A stretch of 64,000 nucleotides of DNA, taken from assembly GCA_963966185.1 (NCBI GenBank), contig CAWZYM010000120.1, forward strand, positions 281,001 to 345,000, read 5' to 3'. Below the pieces are notes generated by a model, which was given only the letters and a program-made list of their open reading frames with translations, made no database searches and was not told the origin of the DNA. Positions 24,740 to 36,703 of this stretch are shown in pieces (the stretch's first letter is position 1; every line of letters starts with the position of its first letter). A program made the position numbers and the translations under genes. Source of the DNA: Rhabditoides inermis (Eukaryota > Nematoda > Chromadorea > Rhabditida > Rhabditidae).

Positions 24740-24942
24740 TGCGGGTGGGGCGCAGGTGGCACGCTGGTCGCGCCCCACCCGCGCGCCACCCGCAGTTGCT
24801 CTTTCAGAGCTCTTTTCGCGCCTTTCCCGCGCCCCACCCGCATCTCACCCGCAGCTCACCCGCGCCCCACTAGCGTGCCACCCGCAAATGTCCCCAATCG
24901 GCTCTCAACCCGCGTCCCACCCGCGCGCCACCCGCACTTTGT
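24740..24942. repeat. GC-rich CACCCGC minisatellite, second array
   Basis: Same CCCACCCGC-type units as at 23071-23212, also with an inverted G-rich part at the left end. Confidence 0.85.
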
Positions 24943-24967
24943 AGTCAGTGAGTAATGACTTCTCTGA

Positions 24968-25045
24968 GCGGTTAGCGCGCAAAAAGCGCACGCGACAAAT
25001 CCGTCCACTCCAGATAACATGCGGCTCACAACCGATCATTCTCAA
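24968..25045 (-). repeat. Dispersed repeat, copy 1 of 3
   Basis: On the minus strand it reads GAATGATCGGTTGTGAGCCG, then CATGTTATCTGGAGTGGACG. It is related to 45003-45065 and 52090-52160 on the plus strand. Function unknown. Confidence 0.6.
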
Positions 25046-25334
25046 CAACATATAACATATAAACAACATATAACGTATAAACACATTCAAAAACATACAA
25101 ATTTATTTCGAGGTCAGAGGTCATTCTTACAGAACAGCATTTTTCAAGCAACACAACATCATGTTATTAAAGAGATCGAGTAAGTAGGGCTAAACCGGAG
25201 CAAAATCTCTTCATTGCAAAGATAAAAGGCCACAAAATAATTCAGCAAAGCACAACATCGACATACACACACAGGCACGTGCTACTAACGTCTCGCATCA
25301 CGTCTCGCATCCTCCTCCTTAGTGTCTCTTCACT

Positions 25335-25665
25335 TTACGCGAACTCGACCTCCACGAGGTATTTGATGTTGATCTGCGCAGTGTCGTACACCACGTATTC
25401 GTTGTAGATGAGCGAGCAGTCCTTGCGGCCATCCAGCGAAACCGGCTTGCCGAGCGGCACCTTCACTCCATCCTCACTGAAAAGAGACATCTCTCTCTCC
25501 CCTCTCTCCCCCCACTCACGTCGTCTCATCCTCCTTCGGGTCGGGTCCGGTGCTGCCCAGACCGAACGTCGAGTGCTTGCCCTTCGGCAGACGGTCCGCG
25601 TTGTAGTCAGCGGCACGCAGCTCTGCCGAGTTGCCAAGCGCCACCTGGAAGGGAGAGTATTGCAG

Positions 25666-25722
<57 letters not shown>

Positions 25723-26001
25723 ACCACCCACATCGGCGAGCAGCATGACTCCGGTGCGTCCGCGCTGCGGATAACAGTAGTTACCAGACTTGGATGAGAC
25801 ATCGGCAAAGTAGACACCCTGACATAAAAGTGTTCACTTTTTGCTCTCCTTTCTCTCTCTCTCCCTCTCGTCTCACCTTTCCGAACATGTATCCAGTGGA
25901 GGGCGCCTCGGGCGGGGCGATACGCAGACCAGACGACAGAATGCCGTACCAGTTGGTGAGCCTCGATCCGTGCCACAGCAGCTTCCTGCAACGTGACACA
26001 A

Positions 26002-26053
<52 letters not shown>

Positions 26054-28680
26054 GGAGAGAAGGAGAGAAGGAGAGAGCGCGCACCCACCTGTTGCCGAGG
26101 TCTGCCTTGAACTGCTCCTTCTCGCCCTCCTTGTCCACCGCGTACACGGTGCGCAGCTTCATCTTGTACATGTGCGTCTTGCCGTGAGTGTTCGACAGGT
26201 AGCGCGACACCATCTGAAAACAGACTGCTGTTCCTCTCCCCTGATCGCATACAGTGGACGCGACAGCGACACACTCCATGTTCAATACTTCACTGTTATT
26301 AATGCTAGTTATAGTTACTATACAGTCACTAGTCACTAGAAACCAGAACAACTTCCCTGCCTCCTTCATCTCTCCTCCCCTCGCGCACCCACCTCGTATC
26401 GCTCGTCGTCCTTTTCCAGCGGCCGCAGCTCGCACTTCATCCTCTCGTAGTTCCTGTCGATCGGGTTCTGTCCGTCCACCGGCGCGTCCTCGCCCTTCTT
26501 CAGCGTCCTGATAGCCACCTCGATATCCGCCAGCATCTAAACACCAATCCATTAATCTATAGTCAATTTCCAATCAAGACCCACCTCGAGCAGCTCCGTC
26601 TCCTTCTTCAACGCCTCCTCGGTCTTGATGAGCGGCGGCTGCTTGAAACTGAAAGCACCTGGTATACACATTTACACACAAAACACAACTCACCCAAAGT
26701 TGTGCGGGATCTTGGTGTAGTACTCGTTGACGGTGGCGATGAAGTCCTTGCCGAACTTGTTCTCGCGAATGTGTGTCTCGATGCGCTGCAGACACTCGTA
26801 GCCCTCGGCAAGCGCAGACTGCGTCAGTTTGCCTGCAATTAAGGCAATAGGCAAAGTTGAAAATAATTTCTACTTCGATCTACTTCGCTAGCTTAGGAGC
26901 TTAGGACTACGGTAGGAGAATATTTTGACCAACTTCGTTCCCTTAGCATTACGGTAGAAAAATAATTTGATCCAATCACTCACCGAGTGGCATCCGCGTA
27001 GAGTCGTATTCCATCTGCAATACAGTCTCCTCCATGGCGCGAATGTCACAAATCAGCCTGAAATCACTCCATGACATCTACTCTCCCTTCTTCTCTACCC
27101 ACCGCATCAGCCTCTGCACCCTCTCGTCCAGCTTGCTCTCGGGCACCGGCCTCTCCTCCTCCTCGTCGTCCTTCTCCCCCTGATCCTCTTCTTCCTCTCT
27201 CTTGGTTCCCGAAGTCGACGCGCCCTCGGTAGCATAGTCCATCTACAACACAAAACACATCGAGTAAAAATCAAGTCGATATACTTTAATATAACCTATA
27301 ATCTGGCAAAAAAACTTGAACTCATCAAACCCCACCTTGATGAGAGTGTACTTTCCGGGGTAGGCGTCAAAGTCGGCACGCTCGCTCCACTCGTTGCGCG
27401 TCTTGTCGTAGAATTTCTGTTCAAACACCTCCTTGGCCTGTAAGAGGATGACGTCATCAAGTGTCAATATGACCCATTTTGTCCCATTCGTATGTGATCC
27501 AGATAATAATCAAACCCAGTACAGACCCAGAAGCATATATCCTATTAGGTTCATTCTCATCCGCAATGCTCACCTTGGCGAGATCGCCGCCGCACGGGGT
27601 GAGCTTGTCCTGGCCACGGTAGCCGACACGGCCCCAGCGGAACCACACACTGCAGAAAAGGAGATATGGAGAAGAGAGGAGAGTGGAGAGATGGAGGGAA
27701 AAGAAAAAAAGGCATATAGGGGAGATCGAGCTGCCTGAGCCTGAATACCCCGACCTGACCGCCTGACCCACCTGTATCGCTTCTGATCATCATCCTGCAC
27801 CACCTGCAGGATGTAGAACTTGTTGTTATTGTTCGCGATGTTAGTCTGAAAGGAAATGTTTACAGTAAGCCACGGAATACAGTAACCATCCATAAGTACC
27901 GTACCTGGTTGAGCATAGCGTCGTAGACCACATCGCCCTCACAGTAGACGTGCGCCGTATCCACCTTCTCCACGCACTCGGGATCCACGGGAGCGCGACC
28001 CTAAACACCAATCGATAATCCGATTATTGACAAGAAAAACACTGTTAGTATAGAACCTAGAGTAAAAGGAATTATGATAGCACACATCAAAGTGAGTGAA
28101 AACATTAGATCATGTGAAAAGTAAGTCTTCAGTCTTCAACCACCTTGACTATGACTGTACGCTTTCCTCCGCTCCGGTATCCCGACGCGGTCGACTTCTT
28201 TCCGCTGCCACCGCGAGGCTTCTTCTCCACTTCCTCCTCCTCGACCGGTGCCGACTTGCCGCCGCGACCGCGCTTCGTCTGCAAAAATGGCAATAAGCGA
28301 CCAGTAGAGTCACAACTTGTATACTATCAAGTGCCAATGAAAAGGGAGAAATTGTACGAACCTTGGGCTCGCAGTCATCCTCCGGCGGCTCCTCCTTCAC
28401 CTCACGCTTGTAGTCCACCTACACAGAAGTTGTCAGTACTGAGTACAGTATCCTCCAAAGCGATCGATACACGTACAGTATGCCTCACCAGTGCTTCTCT
28501 CTTGGTGAGCGTGCGGGAGCGAGTGGCAGTGGGCACGGGCTGGGCTGCCATAGAAGAGTCGGCAGAGGAAATCGAATGACGCAGCTGGAGAGGGAGATGT
28601 GAGCGGGGGAGAAAGAGAGAAAGAGAAAGAGAAAGAGAAAGAGAAAGAGAAAGAGAAAGAGAAAGAGAAAGAGAAAGAGA

Positions 28681-28721
<41 letters not shown>

Positions 28722-31700
28722 GTACCTTGACCGTCTTGCCGTCCACCTCAATCGTCATCTCAACGGGCCGGGCGAGGCGCGCCACACCGTCCACCACAAC
28801 CGACACCTGAACGAATTAGTGAATCATTACATGAAAAAAGTGTGTAAAATGAACTTGCGAGAACCCGATTAATGAACCTGAATCCTGTATCTCCCATTCG
28901 GCGCAAAAACATACGACCATCTCAGATTCTTATGAGTGATTTTTGAAGGTGTCATAATCATTGTTGCTAGTTCGAACAAACATTTGATAGTTTGTAAATT
29001 GAACCGACTTCTTCCGACTTGTCCCGCACAGCCTTCTGGATGGCGACGCAAGCGTCGCGCGGCAGCGGCATGTAGCGGCGGCCCTTCAAGTACTCCCACA
29101 CGCTCAACTCTGCAACGGCAAAAAATGGATGTAGGATGTAGAACTAAATTCAGACGTGAAAAGACGATGGCAAGAGAATTTATTGTCTCTCGCCACTCGA
29201 ACGCATAAAATAGATGGCTCGGCCACTGCACACACCGGTCAGCCGTTGGACAGATCATGTTGGGGGCGGAGCTTATGGCAAACTGTGCACAATTTGAACT
29301 TTGTTATTAAATAATTAATAAATAACAATGTACTGATGCTTTTAGCGTTTAATGACGTTTCTAATCAGAACTAAACATTTAAAAAAAGAATCATTACGAT
29401 GTTCATCGCATAAATTACCTTCATAATTGCACATCGTGGACTTTGCCAAGGCTTACGACTCGATCGAACACAACGACACGTGGCTTGCGCTGAAGAGATG
29501 TGGAGTGCACCCCGCTTACATCCGACTGCTGCAGAGCATCTACAACGACGGCAAGACGAAGGTGAATGTTCGAGGGACACCGGCTGAAATCGAAGTGAAG
29601 AAAGGAGTTCGCCAAGGCTGCCCGCTATCTCCGCATTTGTTCAACTGCGTGCTCGCTGAAATCTGTGCCAAACTGGACTTCGATTTTGTTGGAGCCGGAC
29701 TGGATATTGGAGGACAGAAGCTGACTCATCTGTGCTATGCTGATGACATCGTCCTCTTTGCACGCTCACCTTCGGCTGCAGAAAGGATGCTGGAGGAACT
29801 GGCGGAGAAGAGCAGCGACTACGGACTGTACGTGAACAGGAAGAAGACAGTGGTGATGAGCAACGGGCCGAAGAAGAGCATCCGACTAGACGGAGGAGAA
29901 GTGGAGTACGTGGACCAATTTGTCTACCTGGGCCGTTCTCTTAGTTTTCTGGCTGACGACCGAGTGGAGGTGACAAGGAGGATACAGGCTGGCTGGGGCG
30001 CTTTCTTCCGCCATAGCCAGTTCCTGACGCTGAAGAGTGCGCCGATGCGACTGCGGAGGAAAGTATTTCGGATGGCAGTTCTTCCCGCACTCACCTACGC
30101 TGCCGAAACATGGAGTCTTCGAAGAGAAGATTTACAGAAGCTGAGGACTGTTCAAAGGAGAATGGAAAGAAAGATGCTCGGACTGACTTTACTGGACAAA
30201 GTTCCGTGCAAGGAGATACGACGGCAGACGGGATTACGAGACGTGCTGTGCGAAGCAAGGACAAAGAAGTGGAGGTTCGCCCGCCGCCTAATGACTTGCG
30301 ACGACGACCGCTGGACGAGACGAGTGATCGATTGGAGGCCGCCAAATATGGGCAAACCTGGTCGCCCTCACCTACAATGGAGTGATGAATTCAAGAAGAC
30401 GATCCCATCCAATAGAAGGACCCTCGAGGAGGAATGGAAGAACGTGGCCGCGGACACCGACGCGACAAGATGGAATACCTATGCTTCCCGGCGCTACTCT
30501 GTGAATAATTGATGTTTGAGTTATGATCACATAATGCGATACCGGATAAATGTTGAATTGAATTGAATTGAATTGAATTGCACATGCTGCCTCTGAGAAC
30601 ATTTTTTTTGAGAATCGGTATCACAGGTTACAATTTAGTGAAACATGTCTAAAACAGATGTGTTATCAATTTCATAGGCGCTGATAGTCTTAAATGCATA
30701 AAAAATACATTTTCTAATTTTGCAAAAGAAGTATCATTCACAGGGATTGAACCACGTTCATGAATGCAATAATCTGCATCGCTATCCAGTACACCACATC
30801 GGACACATTCGCCAGCACTCTCTTTTGGGCTATGCGCCCGGCATGCTGAGAGTACATGATCACGCCTTGTGGAGGATTGAGGCTGCACTGTGCGACGCGA
30901 CCGCATCGCGCGCGACGTATTTTCTTTTAAACGCTATAAGTACTAATTAGTAATTTCTTTTGTTCATGTTAACATTCTGATAATTAATAACGATTTTTTG
31001 TGGAGGGTTCCTGTGCGTTAGATTTTTGATTAATTGCCTTATAAGGCATATCAACGAAATCACGAATGAAACATTTTATCAAAAAGTTGTGCACATAATC
31101 CCTCGGCAGTATTTTTAGGTGTTTTATCAACACTTAACATTTGGAAAACAGTAATCATTCACTTACTTATCTTGCGCGAAAAAAAGTTGTATTACTTTAG
31201 TACGTTTTCCAAATGCCAGTGCAGTGTCCGCTTTTCAATGGCAGCCGATCGGTGTGTGCATGAAGTCACGTATGTCACAGCACATGTCACAGCTACAGTC
31301 AAATAAACAAGACAAACATATTTTTGAAATACATCTGAAAACATCATTTTGATACTCTGTATCGCGATTTGTTTGTTTTTGACGCCACTGATTGGAATCG
31401 AAGTAGCCGTACCTCCATCCTCGTCGCGCACTGCGCAGCGAATGTTGCGTCGGAATCCGGTGACGCGGTTCGCCTGCTTGCACGCCACCACGTCGATCGT
31501 CACCGCCGTGCCCTCCATCTCCAACTCCACTAGCCCGTCCTCGCCCACACTAAGTAGCTAATGAGTGACAAAATGTTTTAATTCGTTATATTCACAACCA
31601 TCTCAGAAACTTGATATAAGAATAAGATACTCACGCGTTGATGCTGTCGGAGACGGACTGCTCGTAGCGGACCCACTTGCCGGGCTTGTTCTCGTACTCC

Positions 31701-31819
31701 CACGCCACCTCTGCCTCGTCAGCCGAATCCATCTTCGCCAGCACATCGTCGTCTATCTTCTTCGCGGGGCTCATCGAGTTCTCCTTGTCCGCCATGTTCA
31801 TTACGACATCAGACGACAT
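25335..31819 (-). CDS. PARP2: PARP2-type poly(ADP-ribose) polymerase with WWE-like N-terminus
   Basis: About 21 exons give roughly 760 residues, start at 31819 ([15 protein letters not shown]), stop at 25335-25337. Domains in order: a WWE module in exons 1-2 ([17 protein letters not shown] ... [19 protein letters not shown]); a second, weaker WWE-like segment ([14 protein letters not shown] ... [13 protein letters not shown]); a basic linker ([11 protein letters not shown]); the WGR domain ([13 protein letters not shown]); the helical regulatory domain ([10 protein letters not shown] onward); and the ART domain. The H-Y-E catalytic set is intact: [15 protein letters not shown] and IYNEYVVYD. 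The enzyme senses DNA breaks through WGR and transfers ADP-ribose from NAD+ onto chromatin proteins in the nucleus. WWE modules usually bind poly- or iso-ADP-ribose. Vertebrate PARP2 has no WWE. Intron 2 (29.1-31.4 kb) carries an antisense retrotransposon. The donor after DKSEE (gtcggt) is weak. Gene C lies downstream on the same strand; the DCN1-like gene is divergent. Confidence 0.92.
25680..26075. repeat. (GA)n microsatellites in two PARP2 introns
   Basis: GA runs at about 25678-25716 and 26008-26075 lie between catalytic-domain exons. On the PARP2 coding strand they are CT runs directly upstream of acceptors and may serve as polypyrimidine tracts. Confidence 0.85.
28612..28720. repeat. 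(GAGAAA)n / (GA)n microsatellite in a PARP2 intron
   Basis: About a dozen GAGAAA hexamers, then a pure GA run, just before the donor of the exon ending DGKTVK. Confidence 0.95.
29435..30575 (+). mobile_element. 5'-truncated RTE-type non-LTR retrotransposon
   Basis: An uninterrupted frame (to the TGA at 30510-30512) begins inside the reverse transcriptase at [15 protein letters not shown]. It carries [14 protein letters not shown], the catalytic [10 protein letters not shown], and the C-terminal [13 protein letters not shown] region typical of RTE-like elements. The 3' end is a TTGAA/GAATT tandem tail (about 30553-30580). AATTGCACAT at 29425-29434 and 30576-30585 forms a perfect 10-bp target-site duplication. 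The endonuclease half is missing, so the copy is not autonomous. Intact frame and duplication suggest a recent insertion. It lies antisense in PARP2 intron 2. Confidence 0.9.
30725..30835 (-). other. Possible tRNA-derived SINE-like segment
   Basis: On the minus strand an A box-like TGGTGTACTGGATAGCGATG is followed by a B box-like GTGGTTCAATCCCTGTG about 30 bp on. It is not a complete cloverleaf by eye. It lies in PARP2 intron 2, beside the RTE insertion. Confidence 0.3.
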
Positions 31820-32412
31820 TCTGCAACATGGCGAATAGAGTATATCGAGTACGCATAATAAATGACAAACAAACGTAACGAGAAACACGGTAAAACGACG
31901 TCATTCATGTCAATTGTTGCGATGCGCGCAAAATTCGTTTGGAATCTCGTTTTTCCCGCGCAAATATCTCGAAAAACTGTGCGCAAAATGAGTCCTGACA
32001 CTCTTTTCGAAGGTCTGTAATGCACTCAACATGGGCATATTTTCGGAATCAGTTTGTGTAGTAGTAAACATTTTTGTTGTATTTCTGTTTATAAACAAAT
32101 GTACTTTTTAATAGAACATGAACTGTGAATGAAGAAGTGGTTCAGAAGTAGTGGTAGCATCATCATGAACGCGTTGGATTTTGCTACTACGTCATAGAGC
32201 TATGGGTTCTCCATTTGAGTTACAGCTGTTTCCGCATTCCCGCCATCTTTTACAAGTTTTGATTGTATGTTGTATTGTTTGTTCTAGCATACTGACTCTG
32301 GCGCGATTCGTTATCGCTCTGGAGCGCGATCAGCCTGGCGTCTCAAGCGAAACGCATTAAACTAGCCACTTCCCCTGTGAATACTACTCGATTACCGGTA
32401 TCCAACTCGACA

Positions 32413-34347
32413 ATGAATAAACTCAAGAGCGACCAGCGCACCAAGGTAAGGTTTTTTTCAGAAATGAATTTTGAACTTCCGTTTCAGGTGAAGAACTTTA
32501 CGCAGTTCACAGCCGCGAACGAGAACACGGCCATCCTTTGCCTCACCCGCTGCGGATGGAACATGGAGATGGCGTGCGATATGTACTACCAGAACCCTGG
32601 TCAGTTTCATACGTATTTTTTAAATTAGTATTTTTGGTATAATCGGCTCAAACGCGTAAGACGAACGAAACGGCTACATGACGAATGACGCTTGATCCTA
32701 GTCGCTCTATTGTTTTCCGAAAGTTGTTCCAGTGACTGATTATGCGTCTGTTGTTGCGATAATCTCACGTGATAGGCGGTCGTCAACACAACTGTTGATT
32801 GTGTCTAGCCGAGAGCCGACTTTCGACAATCACATTCGTTGTTCGTCCATCGATCGAACGGTGCATGTAGAAGTTCCCCTATTGGCGTTCTGTTGTGAGT
32901 GAATGTCGTTCTGCTGCGTGCTGGGTATTTTCTGGAAGGAATGGATTATTGTGGCAGACCCTCCATCGCATTCTTCGACCAACCGCTCAACCCCTGCATG
33001 TTCGCTCATTCGAAAGCCTCAACGACAGCGCACTGTGCTGACGGTTGTTAATATTATAGTTCTATTATTCTTATTATCTGTTATGTGAAAATCTTTAATC
33101 TGAAAACCAAGTATATTGTGTTGAAATTATCAAGATTGCGCTGCAAGGTTGTGCATGAGGCAATCCCTTATATTTGAATGATGAAACGTTTACTTTTAGC
33201 CGCCTACCAGCAGCGACCCGAGCCTGTTGAGAAGCACAAGCTGGAGCAGATGTTTGTGCGATACTCCAAACGTGAGTCATAACAGTTCTCTTGTTATTAC
33301 AAGAAAAAATGATCAGAGAGAGAAAAGGTTTAACGCAAATATATGATGTCGCAAGTAGCAATATTGTGTTGTCAGACCGGGGCGACGAGGACTGCGGCGC
33401 GGACAAGATTGGCCCGAACGGCGTGATGCAGCTGCTGACGGAGCTGCGGCTGGAGCCGACGGACAGGCGGGTGCTCATCCTCGCACACCAGCTGCAGGCC
33501 GGCACGCAGTGCGAGTTCAGCTGGGACGAGTGGAGCAAGGGCTGCGAGAAGATGCGCGTCGACAGCGTCGACAAGCTGCGCCAGCGCCTCGACGAGCTCG
33601 ACGCCGCCCTCGCCGACCCTAAGCCATTCAAGGACCTCTACAACTTTACGTGAGTCGAGAAGTTAATTGATGTCAGGTGTTGTTGTTCTAGTCGTTGTTG
33701 ACAAGTGCATGTGTTTAGATTCACGTACGCCAAGGCGGCCTCGCAGCGGAGTCTGGACCTCGAGTCGGCCATTGCCTACTGGGCCATTCTCTTCCAGGAC
33801 AAGGTGAGTCTGGGATTGTTTTCAAATCAAATGTTTTTTGGGAATCGCAATCATTCCATTTCTTCACGTGCTTCTGTTATTGTTGGCGATTGCGAAATTG
33901 CGATTCAATACGTGGCGATTCGGCATCATGTTTACGTTTATTCCAAGTACAAGTACGATGTAACATCCAAATTATCATGTTGTGAATTGTGTTATGGTTC
34001 TGATTTTAGTTCCCCTTGTTTGGTCTGTGGGAGGAGTTTCTGCGGAATGAGCACGGCAAGGCCATCTCCAAGGACACGTGGTTAGTCGTTTTTTTTGTAA
34101 ATTGTATTTTATTATAGTGGAGTAATATCGTGATGCGAATCAATCTAGACATTGCATGTAAATAATGCTAGTTCTCCCCGGTTACATAATTTTGGAACGG
34201 AACACTCATTTCAGGTGCTTGCTGCTCGACTTTTGCACAACGATCCGCCCGGACCTGACAAACTATGACGAGGAGGGGGCGTGGCCGGTGCTGCTCGATC
34301 AGTTCGTGGAGTACGCGAGGAAGAAGATTCCTGCGCCGGCTTGCTGA
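32413..34347 (+). CDS. dcn-1: DCN1-like protein, cullin NEDD8 co-E3
   Basis: Seven exons (32413-32445, 32488-32599, 33200-33271, 33376-33649, 33719-33803, 34010-34080, 34215-34347) give 259 residues, all phases consistent. The N-terminal third is a UBA domain ([20 protein letters not shown], then ACDMYYQNP). The rest is the PONY domain, with [20 protein letters not shown] and [20 protein letters not shown] followed by [12 protein letters not shown], the region that contacts the cullin WHB domain and the acetylated N-terminus of the NEDD8 E2 in known family members. The length matches DCUN1D1 (about 259). It is the first gene of a close plus-strand cluster and divergent from PARP2 (gap about 0.6 kb). 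Confidence 0.95.
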
Positions 34348-34486
34348 ATGAAAGGGGAGAGGGAATGCCTTTCCTGTGGGAGCAAGTCTTTGCTCTGGCT
34401 TCAGACGGTGTTATTTTCTTTCCCCTGTGTGTATCAAAGTCAAAGCAAATGTGAGAAAAGTTCCTAAATTGTATGAAATGACGATG

Positions 34487-34492
34487 AATAAA
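34487..34492 (+). terminator. Poly(A) signal AATAAA of the dcn-1 gene
   Basis: 140 bp beyond the stop and about 115 bp before the tgttgtag acceptor that precedes the next start codon. This spacing is typical of nematode operon junctions. Confidence 0.7.
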
Positions 34493-34616
34493 ACGTGAAA
34501 ACTATTTTATCGATTGTCGGAAATGTTTGGAGATGGGTTGCTGCAGTGCCCTGACTATATCTAGAAGAAGACTAGTTTTCCAAACAACTATATTGTTTGT
34601 GTGTTGTAGTGTCAAA

Positions 34617-35297
34617 ATGGAGGCTGCCATGGAGAAGCAGGTTGATCAGATGTGAGTTGTGTTGTTGTCAGTTCTCCTTAAATTAAGCTGTGTTCGAGTT
34701 TAGTGTTGTTGAGGGTGTAGACTGACGTCTTCTGAGTATGAATTTGTAACGAATGAAGTCATCTGATCTGGTTTTGCGCTTTATTGCAAGCCGACGTCTT
34801 CTGCATATGTGACGTATCTGACCTGTCTCGATTGCAGGCTGACGTCTCCGGAGGTGGACGGCGTGGTAGTGGCGGACGAGGCGGGTATGTGTCTGTCTGC
34901 GCGGGGCTCTCTGTCTGCCGACGCCGCCCCTCTCGCTGCGCAGATCATCCAGCTGGCGAGCACACTCAACAACAAGGGCGCGGGAGCGGAGAAGCCGGTG
35001 GTGGCACTCAATGGAGATCATGTCAAGGTGGGCATGACGTCGTGGCGTCAAATTGTCCTTCTTTGAGGCTTGACACAGTGTGAAGTTGACGCGTTGTGAA
35101 GTTCGCCTTTAGAGAGAAGATGTTCCATCATTTGATGATATGAGAAGCGAGATGACGTGCGGTAGTGTGGTTTTGAAAACATGTTAGAATTAGATTTTTG
35201 AATTTGCGGGTTTTCCCCCCAACATTCAATTGTGTGTTTTCAGCTGGTGTTCTCGCAGGAGGACGGCGTGACGACTGGAGTGCACATGCGGCACTGA
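34617..35297 (+). CDS. lmtr-5: Ragulator subunit LAMTOR5 (HBXIP)
   Basis: Three exons (34617-34651, 34838-35027, 35244-35297) give 92 residues, the family's normal short-form length. Family features are EKQVDQMLTSPEVDGVVVAD, then GMCLSARGSLSADAA, and a C-terminal SQEDGVTTGVHM, forming a roadblock/longin-like fold. LAMTOR5 is one of five subunits of the lysosomal Ragulator scaffold that recruits Rag GTPases for mTORC1 signalling. A tag acceptor ends 7 bp before the start codon and the upstream gene's stop lies only 270 bp away, which points to trans-splicing within an operon. The intron before exon 2 contains near-copies of the exon start (CCGACGTCTTCTG at about 34790). Confidence 0.9.
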
Positions 35298-35667
35298 GAA
35301 ACGACGGCGATGACGTCACTGTCTGATGATGACGTCATACCCATGTGACTTGGCTGTTCCCTCACCCCTCTAGTCCGGTGTGCGTTTCTCACATGAGAGC
35401 AATGAATGTATAGAATGAGAGTATTGACATTCCACCTTTGACCACGCATTGATAACATTTTGTACACGTTGTATTTGCATCGCACATTTGCATTCTCGCT
35501 CGCTTCACCTTCTGGAGCCGTGTTTTATTTTATTACAATTAGATAAATGCGTGTCATTTAAATATTTGGATGTTTATTTATGTTTTCAAAATCGCAACCG
35601 TTTAAGTCGGATCACTATCTACTGCTTTCCAACTGTTTAATAACTGTACTTTATCAATATTGATCAG

Positions 35668-36522
35668 ATGACGTCACTTACGCTGGAGTTTTCGGGCGGC
35701 TCGGAGTTTCTAGTGGGTAACCAGAAGTCTATCAAGGTGAGTCACACGCTGAAAATATTTATTCATGTCTCAAATATGGGTGAGGAAAAAGGAATGATAG
35801 TTTGATTGGAGGTGTGCGTGCCGTCTGACGCGCAGCTGACAGTAGCTGGCCTGATCGAGTGGATGAAGAAGGAGCTGTTGAAGGTAGGGGGTGTTCTTTG
35901 TTTGTTGTTGTGTACTAGTTTGTAGATTGCGAAAACTGTATTATATTCCTTCGGCGTACTCCTGCCAGGTGCCAAATTATATATACAGTAATTGTGATAT
36001 TCTCTTGAAAAAATATCGGTGATTCTTTCTGACTTGCGTACTTGTCGAGGAGAATGTTGTTGTTGTTTACTTGTTTACCTGTTTGTTTGTCTAGGACTGC
36101 GACCGGCCAGAGCTGCTGATCGACGGGGCGACGGTGCGGCCGGGGGTACTGGTGCTGGTCAACGAGTGCGACTGGGAGCTGATGGAGGAGGTGAGGAGGA
36201 AGAGAGGGACAGAGAGAGAGATAAAGAGGGGAGAGAGAGAGATTGACTCAGAGGGAGTGAGGAAGAGGGAGAGGAGTTGTGTCGAAGATAAGACTCTGTG
36301 TACAGACAGAAGGGGACGGATGTGGTATAGGACAAGAAGGAGGATATGATCTATCTGGACTGATAGAGGAACAATTTGTCAGAGAAGAGAAATCGACTGA
36401 TGAATAGACGATGGATGAAGGCATTAATACAATCTGGTGACGATCACACGTATTTCCAGGTGAACACTCCACTCAACGCGGGCGATGTCGTCACGTTTAT
36501 CTCCACCCTGCACGGCGGATGA
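35668..36522 (+). CDS. urm-1: Ubiquitin-related modifier 1 (Urm1)
   Basis: Four exons (35668-35736, 35836-35883, 36095-36190, 36460-36522) encode 91 residues. The frame starts [17 protein letters not shown], has [20 protein letters not shown] and WELM in the middle, and ends [11 protein letters not shown], with the di-glycine exposed at the very C-terminus. Urm1 is activated there as a thiocarboxylate by an MOCS3/Uba4 E1 and supplies sulfur for tRNA wobble-uridine 2-thiolation; it can also be conjugated to proteins. The start follows directly after the acceptor atcag. It is slightly shorter than human URM1 (101), with the loss in the N-terminal half. Confidence 0.93.
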
Positions 36523-36703
36523 TCGATTGTATCGATTTATTGATTGTTTGGATTCCGTGGTTGATTTTGGTTGTTTTTTATGCATAAATTATTATTTTTT
36601 CTTTCGTCTCATTAAATTCTGACAATTGACTCGTTGCGCAAACGATGTAATACCTTGAAGCTTTGATGCGTATTGTTTGCGTGTTACAATGTTGGAATAG
36701 AAG

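Noticed and set aside
25335..26573. Single 412-codon minus frame over PARP2 exons and introns
   Set aside because: It reads through microsatellites (LSLSLS) and switches frame relative to the true exons; only its last 46 codons are the PARP2 C-terminus.
29371..29615. Minus-strand frames overlapping the start of the RTE element, as possible PARP2 exons
   Set aside because: They are antisense to the RT frame; PARP2 exon phases join without them.
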